From contig NZ_FNGF01000001.1 in assembly GCF_900102815.1 (NCBI RefSeq), positions 951,443 to 1,015,442 on the forward strand: a stretch of 64,000 bases of DNA. Direction: 5' to 3'. Both the position numbers and the translations under genes were made by a program. Origin of the DNA: Glycomyces sambucus. GTDB lineage: Bacteria > Actinomycetota > Actinomycetes > Mycobacteriales > Micromonosporaceae. Under the pieces are notes generated by a model. It saw nothing but the letters and a program-made list of their open reading frames with translations, had not been told where the DNA came from and ran no database searches. Positions 18,849 to 26,514 of this stretch are shown here, piece by piece; within the stretch, counting starts at the first letter, position 1; each line of letters opens with the position of its first letter.

Positions 18849-18854
18849 TAGTCT
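18849..18854 (+). promoter_or_regulatory. -10 box (TAGTCT) for a leaderless methyltransferase gene
   Basis: TAGTCT ends seven bases before ATG 18862, placing +1 on the start codon. This favours 18862 over the GTG two codons earlier. Confidence 0.5.
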
Positions 18855-18861
18855 CGTGCCC

Positions 18862-19677
18862 ATGGCAAAAGAGACGGCGAAGTACATCCACGGCCACCAC
18901 GAATCGGTCCTGCGGTCGCACACCTGGAGGACGGCGGAGAACTCGGCGGCGTACCTGCTGCCGTACCTCAAGACCGACCACGTCATCCTCGACATCGGCT
19001 GCGGCCCCGGCACGATCACCGCCGACTTCGCCGAGATCGCGCACGACGGGCACGTGACGGGCGTCGACTACGTCGCGGACGTCCTGCCCAAGGCCGAGGC
19101 CGCAGCGGCCGAGCGCGGGCTCACGAACACGCGCTTCGAGCAGGCCGACGTCCACGCGCTGCGGTTCGCTGACGACAGCTTCGACATCGTGCACGCGCAC
19201 CAGGTGCTCCAGCACGTGAGCGATCCCGTCCAGGCCCTGCGCGAGATGCGGCGGGTGGCGCGGCCCGGCGGGCTGATCGCGGTGCGCGACAGCGACTACG
19301 CGGCGTTCACGTGGTTCCCGGAGTCCCAGGGGCTGACCGACTGGCTCGGCCTGTACGAGACCGTCGCGCGGGCCGGCGGCGGCGAGCCCGACGCGGGGCG
19401 CCGCCTGAAGTCCTGGGCGCTCGACGCGGGCTTCCCCGAGGCCGCGATCGAGGCGACCTCCTCCACCTGGACGTTCTCCGACGAGGCCGACCGCACCTGG
19501 TGGGGCGACCTGTGGGCCGACCGCAGCCTCCACTCCGACTTCGCCGCGCAGGCCCTCGACGGCGGCCACGCCGTGCAGGACGACCTGGAAGCGATCTCCA
19601 AGGCGTGGAAGGCGTGGGGCCACAACCAGACCTCGTGGCTGATGATCCCGCACGGCGAGATCCTCTGCCGGGCGTGA
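18862..19677 (+). CDS. SAM-dependent methyltransferase (class I, UbiE/type 11)
   Basis: This 271-residue cytosolic class I methyltransferase has motif I VILDIGCGPGTITADFAEI near residue 47. An acidic residue at the end of beta-2 lies in GVDYVADVL, and the post-motif region DSFDIVHAHQVLQHV is followed by MRRVARPGGLIAV. The C-terminal part, rich in Trp, would form the substrate cap. The methyl acceptor cannot be told from sequence; small metabolites and quinones are both used in this family. It is a single gene, probably transcribed without a leader, and followed by a strong hairpin. Confidence 0.85.
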   Translation: MAKETAKYIHGHHESVLRSHTWRTAENSAAYLLPYLKTDHVILDIGCGPGTITADFAEIAHDGHVTGVDYVADVLPKAEAAAAERGLTNTRFEQADVHALRFADDSFDIVHAHQVLQHVSDPVQALREMRRVARPGGLIAVRDSDYAAFTWFPESQGLTDWLGLYETVARAGGGEPDAGRRLKSWALDAGFPEAAIEATSSTWTFSDEADRTWWGDLWADRSLHSDFAAQALDGGHAVQDDLEAISKAWKAWGHNQTSWLMIPHGEILCRA

Positions 19678-19682
19678 GCGCG

Positions 19683-19714
19683 CGGCGGTAGGTCTCTCCG
19701 GAGACCTACCGCCG
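19683..19714 (+). terminator. Long perfect hairpin after the methyltransferase gene
   Basis: A 14-bp perfect stem (CGGCGGTAGGTCTC with its complement) has a TCCG loop. No U-tract follows. Confidence 0.65.
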
Positions 19715-19770
19715 GGTAGTTGTGCCTGGGGAAACACCGGTGGACACAAGGGACCAAAGGGCACCAGATT

Positions 19771-19814
19771 TTTCTATATAGAAACTTTACAATCTATTAA
19801 TCGGACTCTAGGCT
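19771..19814 (+). promoter_or_regulatory. Promoter of the secreted protease with AT-rich palindrome
   Basis: TTTACA (19786-19791), a 17-bp spacer and TAGGCT (19809-19814) make a strong promoter. Just upstream, TTTCTATATAGAAA (19771-19784) is a perfect 14-bp palindrome in an unusually AT-rich patch, a candidate activator or repressor site. Confidence 0.6.
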
Positions 19815-19878
19815 GGGGCGCGTGGCCACACCCACAGTCTCATCGACCTTTCGCATGACCTGCGAGAAAGGCATGAAC

Positions 19879-21486
19879 ATGAGTCCTCGAAGGAGCATCG
19901 CCGCCGTCGCGGCCGCGGTGCTGACGGGAAGCGGAGCGCTCATCCTCGGCGCACCGTTCACCGCCAACGCACAACCCCTCCAACCCCCCGCCGACGTCGA
20001 CCCCGCGGTGCTCGCCGCGATGGAGGACGACCTCGGCCTCACCACCGCGCAAGCCCTCCAGCGCCTCGCGACCGAGGACGCGGCGGTCGAGGTCGAGCAC
20101 CTCGCCACCGCGCGACTCGGCACCGACTACGCGGGCACCTGGATCGACGCCGACGGACAGATCGTCGTCGCCGCCACCGAACCCATCGCCACCACCTTCG
20201 CCGCCGACGACTACGAGACCGCCGTCGTCGACCGCTCCACCGCGGACCTGTCGGCCCTCGCGGCCGACGTCACCGCCGCGGTCGAAGCCCTCGCCGCGGA
20301 CGACGTCTACAGCTGGTACGTCGACCTCCCGGCGAACGCCATCGCCATCGTCGCCTCCGACGCCGAAGCGGCCGAACGGGTCGCCGAGGTGGCCGGCCTC
20401 GAACCGGACGCCTGGAGCGTCTCGGTCGAAGCCGAGCGGCCGGTCCCCTACCAGGGGTCCATCCGCGGCGGCGACGCCTACAACATCGGCGGGCAGTCCC
20501 GCTGCTCCGTCGGCTTCTCCGCCACCCACCCGACCTACGGCACGGGGTTCGTCACCGCGGGCCACTGCGACATCGGGAACGGCCAGATCACCGGCGGCAC
20601 CGGCGCGGGCGGGCAGTTCCGCCTGTCGCAGTTCCCCGGTGAGGACTGGGCGTTCGTGCAGGCCGGCACCGGGTGGACGGTCTCGCCGAACGTCAACCGC
20701 TACAACAACACCAACGTCACGGTCGCCAACGGCACCGAAGCGGTCGTCGGCGCCTCCGTGTGCCGGTCCGGTTCGACCACCGGCTGGTACTGCGGCGTCA
20801 TCGAGGCCAAGGGCGTGCAGATCAGCTACCCCGAGGGCTCGCTCTCGGGCATGACCCGCACGACGGTATGCGCCGAACCCGGCGACTCCGGCGGCTCGTA
20901 CATCTCCGGGAACAGCGCGCAGGGCATCACCTCCGGCGGCGCGGGCACCTGCCCGAGCGGCTGGACGGTGTACGAACCGCTGAACCGGGCCCTCCAGCGC
21001 ACGGGCGCGACCCTCACCACCACGGGCGGCACGCAGCCCGGGTTCACGATGTCGGTCAGCCCCGGCACCGCGACGGTCCAGCCGGGACAGTCCACCACCG
21101 CGACGGTCGCCACCCAGACGACCTCCGGCAGCGCCCAATCGGTGAACCTCACCGTGACCGGCGCCCCCACCGGCGTCCAGGCCGCCGTCTCCCCTGCCCA
21201 GGTCACCACCGGCGGCTCGGCGACCCTGACGCTCACCGTCGCGGCCTCGGCCGCCCAAGGCACCCATACGATCACCGTCACCGCGCAGGGCACGGTGACC
21301 CGCACGGCGACCTTCACCCTCGTCATCGGCGGCGGAGGCGGTGGCGGCACCTGGAGCGCCGGGACCCCCTACGCCGTCGGCGCCCTCGTCACCTACAACG
21401 GCGTCGGCTACCGCTGCGTCATCGCCCACACGTCCCAATCCACCTGGACCCCGGACGTGACCCCGGCCCTCTGGGCCCGAACCTGA
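19879..21486 (+). CDS. Streptogrisin-type secreted serine protease with chitin-binding domain
   Basis: This 535-residue precursor has a signal peptide at residues 1-32 (SPRRSIAAVAAAVLTGSG, cleavage near ANA-QP) and a propeptide to about residue 190. The S1 (alpha-lytic/streptogrisin) protease domain follows, with catalytic His229 (TAGHC), Asp256 (EDWAF) and Ser337 (GDSGGS). After it come a beta-sandwich domain of about 100 residues, a six-Gly linker and a C-terminal CBM5/12 chitin-binding module (WSAGTPYAVGALVTYNG to LWART). ATG at 19879 is preferred because GAGAAAGG lies seven bases upstream. The GTG at 19822, seven bases after the -10 box, is an alternative leaderless start but would spoil the signal peptide. 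The architecture suggests attack on protein in chitin-rich matter. Confidence 0.88.
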   Translation: MSPRRSIAAVAAAVLTGSGALILGAPFTANAQPLQPPADVDPAVLAAMEDDLGLTTAQALQRLATEDAAVEVEHLATARLGTDYAGTWIDADGQIVVAATEPIATTFAADDYETAVVDRSTADLSALAADVTAAVEALAADDVYSWYVDLPANAIAIVASDAEAAERVAEVAGLEPDAWSVSVEAERPVPYQGSIRGGDAYNIGGQSRCSVGFSATHPTYGTGFVTAGHCDIGNGQITGGTGAGGQFRLSQFPGEDWAFVQAGTGWTVSPNVNRYNNTNVTVANGTEAVVGASVCRSGSTTGWYCGVIEAKGVQISYPEGSLSGMTRTTVCAEPGDSGGSYISGNSAQGITSGGAGTCPSGWTVYEPLNRALQRTGATLTTTGGTQPGFTMSVSPGTATVQPGQSTTATVATQTTSGSAQSVNLTVTGAPTGVQAAVSPAQVTTGGSATLTLTVAASAAQGTHTITVTAQGTVTRTATFTLVIGGGGGGGTWSAGTPYAVGALVTYNGVGYRCVIAHTSQSTWTPDVTPALWART

Positions 21487-21498
21487 TGACCTGACAGC

Positions 21499-21529
21499 GT
21501 GCCCGAGACGACGATCGCGCCTCGGGCAC
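21499..21529 (+). terminator. Protease gene terminator
   Basis: A nine-bp stem, GTGCCCGAG with CTCGGGCAC, lies 13 bases after the protease stop. Confidence 0.55.
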
Positions 21530-21544
21530 CACCAACCGCACAAC

Positions 21545-21583
21545 GCAAAAAACCGGGGCCGACGAGCACCACTCGTCGGCCCC
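21545..21583 (-). terminator. Rho-independent terminator of the XRE/DUF397 pair
   Basis: A 12-bp stem (21555-21566 with 21572-21583) is followed on the minus strand by a run of Ts (AAAAAA at 21547-21552 on the plus strand). It is one of two U-tailed terminators seen in this window. Confidence 0.75.
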
Positions 21584-21613
21584 GGCATGCAGTCGGTGTC
21601 AGCACCTGCCCCG

Positions 21614-21793
21614 TCAGGGACGCTTCGCGTCGCGAAGCAATCCGATGAAGTCCGCAGTCTCCAGTTCCAACACCGGCGAACCCTCACCGAGCTTGCTGTC
21701 CCGGACCTGGAAGCCGGAGATGGCGTTTCGCGCCTCGACACAGTTGTCCTGGGGGGCGCTTCGGCTCGACTTACGCCATCCGGTCGGTCTCAT
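21614..21793 (-). CDS. DUF397 family small protein
   Basis: The protein is 59 residues long. It has the DUF397 pattern: GWRKSSRS near the N terminus, NCVEAR in the middle, VRDSKL, then a C-terminal ADFIGLLRDAK. DUF397 proteins are partners of DUF5753-type XRE regulators in actinomycetes, and several such pairs affect development or secondary metabolism. ATG at 21793 overlaps the stop of the upstream regulator (ATGA), so the two are translationally coupled. A second pair of the same kind lies at 45839-46886. Confidence 0.88.
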   Translation of the reverse strand: MRPTGWRKSSRSAPQDNCVEARNAISGFQVRDSKLGEGSPVLELETADFIGLLRDAKRP

Positions 21794-22599
21794 GGCTTGA
21801 ACTCCTTGATCGCTCTGGCCTGCTCATGCCCCGCCTCGATCGCCATCCGGCAGGCTTGCACCGGATCGGCAGCCTCCACGAACCGCGACTCACCTGGAGC
21901 CTCGAAGTAGACGAGATCAGGGTCCCTGTCGTCCTGGAACGATAGTATGCTGAACGACGCCGTGAACAAACGACCCGGCCCGGAACCGAACGGCAGGTAT
22001 CGAATCGTCAGATTCGGCCGTTCATCCAGCTCGCACAGGTAGTCGATCTGTTCAGCGTCGCAGCCGTTGCGCAAAGCACCCTCGCTGAGAAGCGCGCGGA
22101 TCCTGATTGCATTCCCGCGCCGCTCGACTTCCTCCTGGCGATGCAGACGAAGCTGGACCAGCTTTTCCGACTCGGTGGCATCGAGGAACGGATCCCCCTC
22201 ATGCTGGCGGCGAATGAATCGTTCGGTCTGAAACAGTCCAGGAACGAGACCCAGCTCGTACAGGTCCATGCTGACGGCGATCCGCTCAAAGCCCATGTAC
22301 GGGCTGAAGCCGGCCTTCACCAGCGCCTCGGCGGACTCCGAAAAGCTGGTGTCGTCGAGCACATCCCACAGCCTCTGCAGCTCGAACTTCTTCTGAGGGC
22401 TGCTGTTGAACAGATCGCAGAGTGCCGCGATCACCGGGTAGGTCAGATTCGTCCGTTCGCCTTTCACCAGGCGCGCATAGGTTCTCGTCGAACCGCAGAT
22501 CTTGAGGATCCGAATGTCATTGGCGGGAATCCCGGCCGTGTTCCGCATCTTGTCGAGCTCACGACCGATCTCGCGCCTAAGCGCCTTCGCATCTGCCAT
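21790..22599 (-). CDS. XRE-family regulator with DUF5753 ligand-type domain
   Basis: This is a 269-residue regulator. The N-terminal helix-turn-helix is at about residues 5-70 (ALRREIGRELDKMRNTAG, then STRTYARLVKGERTN). The C-terminal DUF5753 domain carries the usual LGLVPGLFQTERFIRR and RALLSEGALRN segments. ATG at 22599 is used: a GATACT box (22606-22611, reverse strand) ends six bases before it, so the mRNA is probably leaderless. An in-frame start at 22692 would run over that promoter and an inverted-repeat cluster. It is coupled to a DUF397 gene and is likely autoregulated through the repeats just upstream. Confidence 0.88.
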   Translation of the reverse strand: MADAKALRREIGRELDKMRNTAGIPANDIRILKICGSTRTYARLVKGERTNLTYPVIAALCDLFNSSPQKKFELQRLWDVLDDTSFSESAEALVKAGFSPYMGFERIAVSMDLYELGLVPGLFQTERFIRRQHEGDPFLDATESEKLVQLRLHRQEEVERRGNAIRIRALLSEGALRNGCDAEQIDYLCELDERPNLTIRYLPFGSGPGRLFTASFSILSFQDDRDPDLVYFEAPGESRFVEAADPVQACRMAIEAGHEQARAIKEFKP

Positions 22600-22646
22600 C
22601 AGGCCAGTATCACACGATTCCCCTGCAACACAACCACCATGAATCA

Positions 22647-22687
22647 CTCGGCAGTTTTGGCCGGCGTACTGCCGAGCAAAACTGCCG
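22647..22687. promoter_or_regulatory. Inverted-repeat cluster between XRE gene and small genes
   Basis: CGGCAGTTTTG (22649-22659) and CAAAACTGCCG (22677-22687) are perfect 11-bp arms. CTCGGCAGT (22647-22655) also pairs with ACTGCCGAG (22668-22676). So ACTGCCG occurs three times in 41 bp, in a divergent intergenic region. It is a candidate operator for the XRE regulator. Confidence 0.5.
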
Positions 22688-22814
22688 CGCATGGTTGACC
22701 AACATTTCCGCCTTACCCTGAACAGGCAATTCGCTATTGAATCGCCTACAACGCGGCCCTTACCTTCTTCTCAGCGCAATCGCCCATCCGATTGCCGAGG
22801 AAGTGGAGGCAGGG

Positions 22815-23126
22815 ATGCAGTATCCGAGTGTTCAGGGGAGCCAAGGACCGACACCGGCTCCACAGGAGATCGAGGTCGGTGTCGAAGTGGACGGGTCGAC
22901 GCGAATCCGGTGCCTGCTCGATCCCGACTGGGGGTCGGTCATGTGCTTCCGGATCGCGCCGGGCGAGCTCTCGATCTACCTTGGTGTGGTGACCGGACCC
23001 GACACACCGACTCCGAACCTCCACCTCGTCTCCGAGCACAGCTGGCGCTTCCCGACGCCCGAGATGCGCGAAGCATTTCGCCAATCTGTGCTCGATCTCT
23101 ATCGCCGATGGAGCGCGGACCGATGA
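22815..23126 (+). CDS. Hypothetical protein coupled to a Cys-rich small protein
   Basis: The protein has 103 residues and no recognised family. The N terminus is polar (QYPSVQGSQGPTPAPQEIE). The middle looks like beta strands (STRIRCLLDPDWGSVMCFRI, GELSIYLGVV), and the end is helical (REAFRQSVLDLYRRWSADR). ATG at 22815 has GGAGG five bases upstream, a strong reason to prefer it over the TTG at 22737. The stop overlaps the next start as ATGA, so the two proteins are made together. GC content is lower than in the core genes around it, in keeping with an accessory island. Confidence 0.65.
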   Translation: MQYPSVQGSQGPTPAPQEIEVGVEVDGSTRIRCLLDPDWGSVMCFRIAPGELSIYLGVVTGPDTPTPNLHLVSEHSWRFPTPEMREAFRQSVLDLYRRWSADR

Positions 23127-23281
23127 CCGACACGGGCACCACGCCACGCCGGATCCCCGGCCAGCACAAATCTGACGGCGGCATTCCGCCCTGGTGCTTC
23201 ACCTGCTCGGCGCATTACCGCTGCCCAATTCGCTTCCCGTGCGGCACCTACCGACTCACTGAGTCAGCAGCCAAGACCTGA
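23123..23281 (+). CDS. Small four-cysteine protein, possible zinc ribbon
   Basis: This 52-residue protein has four Cys in the spacing C-x2-C-x5-C-x5-C (WCFTCSAHYRCPIRFPC), which could bind zinc or an iron-sulfur cluster. The N-terminal half is polar and lacks a signal peptide. It starts with ATG inside the stop of the upstream gene (ATGA), so coupling makes expression likely. No family is recognised. It may work with the upstream protein or with the XRE/DUF397 pair across the divergent operator. Confidence 0.6.
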   Translation: MTDTGTTPRRIPGQHKSDGGIPPWCFTCSAHYRCPIRFPCGTYRLTESAAKT

Positions 23282-23335
23282 CCCGATCCGGTGTCGCGCA
23301 CAGTCTCCCAGGACTCAAGCGCCCGACACCGAGGA

Positions 23336-23365
23336 CCGCGCCCGGCCAGGTGGGGCCGGGCGCGG
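23336..23365 (+). terminator. Terminator of the two-gene small-protein unit
   Basis: A 12-bp stem (CCGCGCCCGGCC with GGCCGGGCGCGG) is followed by a CT-rich run. Confidence 0.6.
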
Positions 23366-23479
23366 CCTCTCTATGACCTGAACCACTCACCCATCAAAAC
23401 TGTCGGTGGTCGTCTCTACACTTTCCGCAACATCGATCGACCGACAACTTCACAACAACCAGAGATGCAGGAGATACCG

Positions 23480-23773
23480 ATGTCAGCGCCAGAACTCGAC
23501 CACCTCGCCGACTCGATCACGGCCCTCGCCGGAGCCCGAAACCGAATCCCGCTCCACACACTCCTCCGCGAGACCGCACTCAACGTCCTGATCCTCTCCC
23601 GCATCGCCTCGAACCGCCTCCCCGACAAGCTCCGCAAGGAAGACATAGAAACCGCGGCCGACAACCTGATCACCCAACTCCGCCACGCCGCCTGGGAACT
23701 CCCGCCCCCGACACCGGAAATCTCCCCGCCCGATCCAGCACCTGCGCCACCACCCGAATCTTCCCCCACTTAG
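23480..23773 (+). CDS. Hypothetical protein with proline-rich tail
   Basis: The protein has 97 residues. Residues 1-72 look all-helical (LDHLADSITALAGARNRI, LLRETALNVLILSRIAS), and the last 25 residues are Pro-rich (PPPTPEISPPDPAPAPPPES). ATG at 23480 is chosen because AGGAG lies about six bases upstream. A -10-like TACACT at 23417-23422 would give a leader of about 55 nt. No family is recognised and there is no membrane segment. It is convergent with the nuclease-like gene 23809-24792, 35 bp away. Confidence 0.55.
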   Translation: MSAPELDHLADSITALAGARNRIPLHTLLRETALNVLILSRIASNRLPDKLRKEDIETAADNLITQLRHAAWELPPPTPEISPPDPAPAPPPESSPT

Positions 23774-23808
23774 CCGAAACCGGCAGCGCCGAGGGCTCCC
23801 TGCTCTCC

Positions 23809-24792
23809 TTACGAACCGGTAACAGGCCACCCGATAAACTCGCCGTTTTCCTCGTAGACGAGCGAGATGCCAACGGACTTGATGAGCTCCCCCAGGTCGG
23901 AATCTGGGGCCTCAGGGAGGAGGATCGAAAGCACGGACTCCGAGTCGACAGACCTACGATAGTCAAACAATTGACCAATTGCCATGCGGACGGAGTTCCG
24001 GTCGGATTTGCCCTTCGCCTCGTAGAGCACCTTCGAATCAACCTCGTAGAGGTCGGTGTACAGCCGAGTTCCCTCGGGGACGGGGATCTTGTTCCGTTTT
24101 ACTTCGACACCTTTTGCTTTCAACCATGCCTTGAACCGAAGCACCAACTCACGCTCGACAGTCCGCACAGCGACCTCTTCTATAGCCTTCCGGATGATTA
24201 CTTCACCAGAATGCTTCTCGATGTCGATCAACTCCGACAGCGGCTGGTCCGACAGCGATTCCTCGGTGTCCTCGTGCTCGACGAGGTAACTGACGCCCGA
24301 GACAACCGGCCCATGATCGAAGGGAGGTGGTTCAACCTGGTCAACCGGTCGCAGTCTGAATACATACACCCTCCGATCAACCCCGTCTTTGTCCGGGGCT
24401 CGATCGGGAAAGCAGGGGCGCACAGGATCGAGCTCGTACTCACCTAGATAGCGATGCAGACCTGTATCGGTTCCGGGAATCTTGCCATCGGCGATGAACA
24501 GCCTGAGCGCTTTCCCATTCTGTCGATGTTCCAGAAGTGATCGGTTGCGTTTTGTCAGCTCTTGATCTCCGGAGGTGCCCTGCCCTACGTAGAGGGCAAG
24601 CGGCCCATCATCAAACTGGAAGAGGTCATCGTGGTAGCCGAAGCCGCTGTTCTTCGTTGGGTCGGAGAACAACAGGATGTTGTCGGTCTTAGTCGAAGGT
24701 TCAATCCCTGAATACTTAGACCCTCCCCACGCATCTGCGATCTCCTCGCGGGTGAGCCGTTGGCCGAGCTTGAACTCCTTGTCCTCAGACAT
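23809..24792 (-). CDS. Putative modification-dependent nuclease: SRA-like domain plus PD-(D/E)xK domain
   Basis: This 327-residue protein seems to have two domains. Residues about 8-150 resemble the SRA-like domain of ScoMcrA-type restriction enzymes (LALYVGQGTSGDQELTKRNR, then LLEHRQNGKALRLFIADG and LGEYELD). Residues about 195-325 look like a PD-(D/E)xK nuclease: Asp247 in LYTDLYEV, then Glu258-x-Lys260 in LYEAKGKSD, with a Cas4/RecB-like Gln-xxx-Tyr motif at GQLFDY (274-278). This is how type IV restriction systems that cut modified DNA are built. The gene has visibly lower GC than its neighbours, so recent transfer is likely. No methyltransferase is next to it, which fits type IV. The function is inferred from patterns, not proved. 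Confidence 0.65.
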   Translation of the reverse strand: MSEDKEFKLGQRLTREEIADAWGGSKYSGIEPSTKTDNILLFSDPTKNSGFGYHDDLFQFDDGPLALYVGQGTSGDQELTKRNRSLLEHRQNGKALRLFIADGKIPGTDTGLHRYLGEYELDPVRPCFPDRAPDKDGVDRRVYVFRLRPVDQVEPPPFDHGPVVSGVSYLVEHEDTEESLSDQPLSELIDIEKHSGEVIIRKAIEEVAVRTVERELVLRFKAWLKAKGVEVKRNKIPVPEGTRLYTDLYEVDSKVLYEAKGKSDRNSVRMAIGQLFDYRRSVDSESVLSILLPEAPDSDLGELIKSVGISLVYEENGEFIGWPVTGS

Positions 24793-24873
24793 CAGCTGCC
24801 GTAACCTCCTGAAACAGGGCCGTAGTTGAACTCTTCAGCCTAGGGCACCAGAGCGATCGAGAGGGTTCGGGCG

Positions 24874-26514
24874 ATGGACAGTGACGTCGTTGTCGTCGGG
24901 GGTGGGTTGGCCGGGTTGGTGGCTGCCTCGGAGTTGGTGCGGCTTGGGAAGACGGTGACGATCGTTGACCAGGAGGGCCAGCAATCGCTTGGGGGGCAGG
25001 CGTTCTGGTCATTCGGGGGGTTGTTCCTCGTGGATTCGCCGGAGCAGCGGTTCATGGGGATCAAGGATTCGCACGAGCTCGCCTGGCAGGACTGGGTCGG
25101 GACCGCCGGGTTCGATCGGGCGGAGGACGCGTGGCCGCGGAAGTGGGCTGAGGCCTACGTTGATTTTGCCTCGGGCGAGAAGCGGGCCTGGCTGCATTCG
25201 CTGGGGGTGCGGTTCTTCCCCGTCGTCGGGTGGGCCGAGCGCGGGGGGTATACGGCGGAGGGGCACGGGAACTCCGTGCCGCGCTTCCACATCACGTGGG
25301 GCACCGGGCCCGGGATCATCGCGCCGTTCGTGCGCCTTGTCGAGGACGCGATCGTCGATGGGAAGCTGCAGCTGAAGTTCCGGCACCGGGTGGATCGGCT
25401 GACGGTGACCGATGGGCGGGTCACCGGGGTGTCCGGGACCTTGCTCGCTCCGGACGAGTCGCAGCGGGGGGCCTCGACCAGTCGGGAGACGCTCGGGGAG
25501 TTCGAGATCAGTGCCAACGCGGTGATCGTGGCGTCCGGCGGCATCGGGGGGAACTTCGAGCTGGTCAGGAAGAACTGGCCAGACCGGCTGGGGGCGGCTC
25601 CGAAGCGGCTCATCTCCGGGGTTCCCGCGCACGTGGACGGCCGCATGCTCGGGATCGCCGAGGACGCCGGGGCCGACCTCATCAACCGGGACCGCATGTG
25701 GCACTACACCGAGGGCATCGAGAACTGGGATCCGATCTGGCCCCATCACGGCATTCGGATCCTGCCCGGGCCTTCGTCGCTGTGGCTGGACGCGACGGGG
25801 AAGCGGCTTCCCGCTCCTTACTTCCCCGGGTTCGACACCCTGGGGACGCTCGAACATATCGCCACGACCGGGTATGAGTACACCTGGTTCGTCCTGACGC
25901 AGAAGATCCTCGAGAAGGAGTTCGCCCTCTCCGGGTCGGAGCAGAACCCTGACCTGACCGGGAAGAATCTCAAGCTCCTCCTGAAGCGAGTCCTGCCGGG
26001 CGCGCCCGGGCCCGTGGAGGCGTTCAAGAAGCACGGGTCGGACTTCGCGGTGGCGGCGACGCTGCCGGAGCTGGTGGCGAAGATGAACTCGATCAGCGGG
26101 GACGGCCTGCTGGAGTACGAGACCGTCAGGGCCGCAGTGGAGGCCAGGGACGCCGAGATGGGCAACAAGTTCACGAAGGACTTGCAGGTCACGGCACTGC
26201 GGGGGGCGCGGAACTACCGCGGGGACAAGCTCATCCGGGTGGCCTCGCCGCACCGGCTGCTCGATCCGAAGGCCGGGCCGCTCATCGGGGTGCGGCTGAA
26301 CATCCTGACGCGCAAGACCCTGGGCGGCCTGCACACCGACCTGGACGGGCGGGTGCTGCGAGGCGACGGCGAGCCGCTGCCGGGGCTGTTCGCGGCGGGC
26401 GAGGCGGCCGGGTTCGGCGGGGGCGGGATGCACGGGTACCGGTCGCTGGAGGGCACGTTCCTGGGCGGCTGCATCTATTCGGGCCGGCAGGCCGCGAGGG
26501 GCGTGGTGAAATAG
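24874..26514 (+). CDS. FAD-binding dehydrogenase (KsdD/fumarate-reductase flavoprotein-like)
   Basis: This 546-residue flavoprotein has the FAD dinucleotide fold VVVVGGGLAGLVAASELVR at the N terminus, the GG-doublet region SLGGQAFWSFGGLF and a C-terminal FAD site AAGEAAGFGGGGMHGYRSLE. It belongs to the FAD_binding_2 group that holds fumarate reductase flavoproteins and ketosteroid dehydrogenases. Actinomycetes often annotate this subtype simply as FAD-binding dehydrogenase. The substrate is unknown. The start has GAGAGGG about eight bases upstream. The gene is divergent from the nuclease-like gene, with 81 bp between them, and marks the return to core-like DNA. Confidence 0.8.
   Translation: MDSDVVVVGGGLAGLVAASELVRLGKTVTIVDQEGQQSLGGQAFWSFGGLFLVDSPEQRFMGIKDSHELAWQDWVGTAGFDRAEDAWPRKWAEAYVDFASGEKRAWLHSLGVRFFPVVGWAERGGYTAEGHGNSVPRFHITWGTGPGIIAPFVRLVEDAIVDGKLQLKFRHRVDRLTVTDGRVTGVSGTLLAPDESQRGASTSRETLGEFEISANAVIVASGGIGGNFELVRKNWPDRLGAAPKRLISGVPAHVDGRMLGIAEDAGADLINRDRMWHYTEGIENWDPIWPHHGIRILPGPSSLWLDATGKRLPAPYFPGFDTLGTLEHIATTGYEYTWFVLTQKILEKEFALSGSEQNPDLTGKNLKLLLKRVLPGAPGPVEAFKKHGSDFAVAATLPELVAKMNSISGDGLLEYETVRAAVEARDAEMGNKFTKDLQVTALRGARNYRGDKLIRVASPHRLLDPKAGPLIGVRLNILTRKTLGGLHTDLDGRVLRGDGEPLPGLFAAGEAAGFGGGGMHGYRSLEGTFLGGCIYSGRQAARGVVK

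Noticed and set aside
19822..19878. Leaderless GTG start for the streptogrisin-like protease
   Set aside because: It fits the -10 spacing, but it would put about 19 polar residues before the signal peptide. ATG 19879 has a ribosome-binding site at good distance. The point is not fully settled.
21499..24870. Integrated element with att sites
   Set aside because: No integrase, tRNA gene or flanking direct repeats were found, so the island is described only by content and GC.
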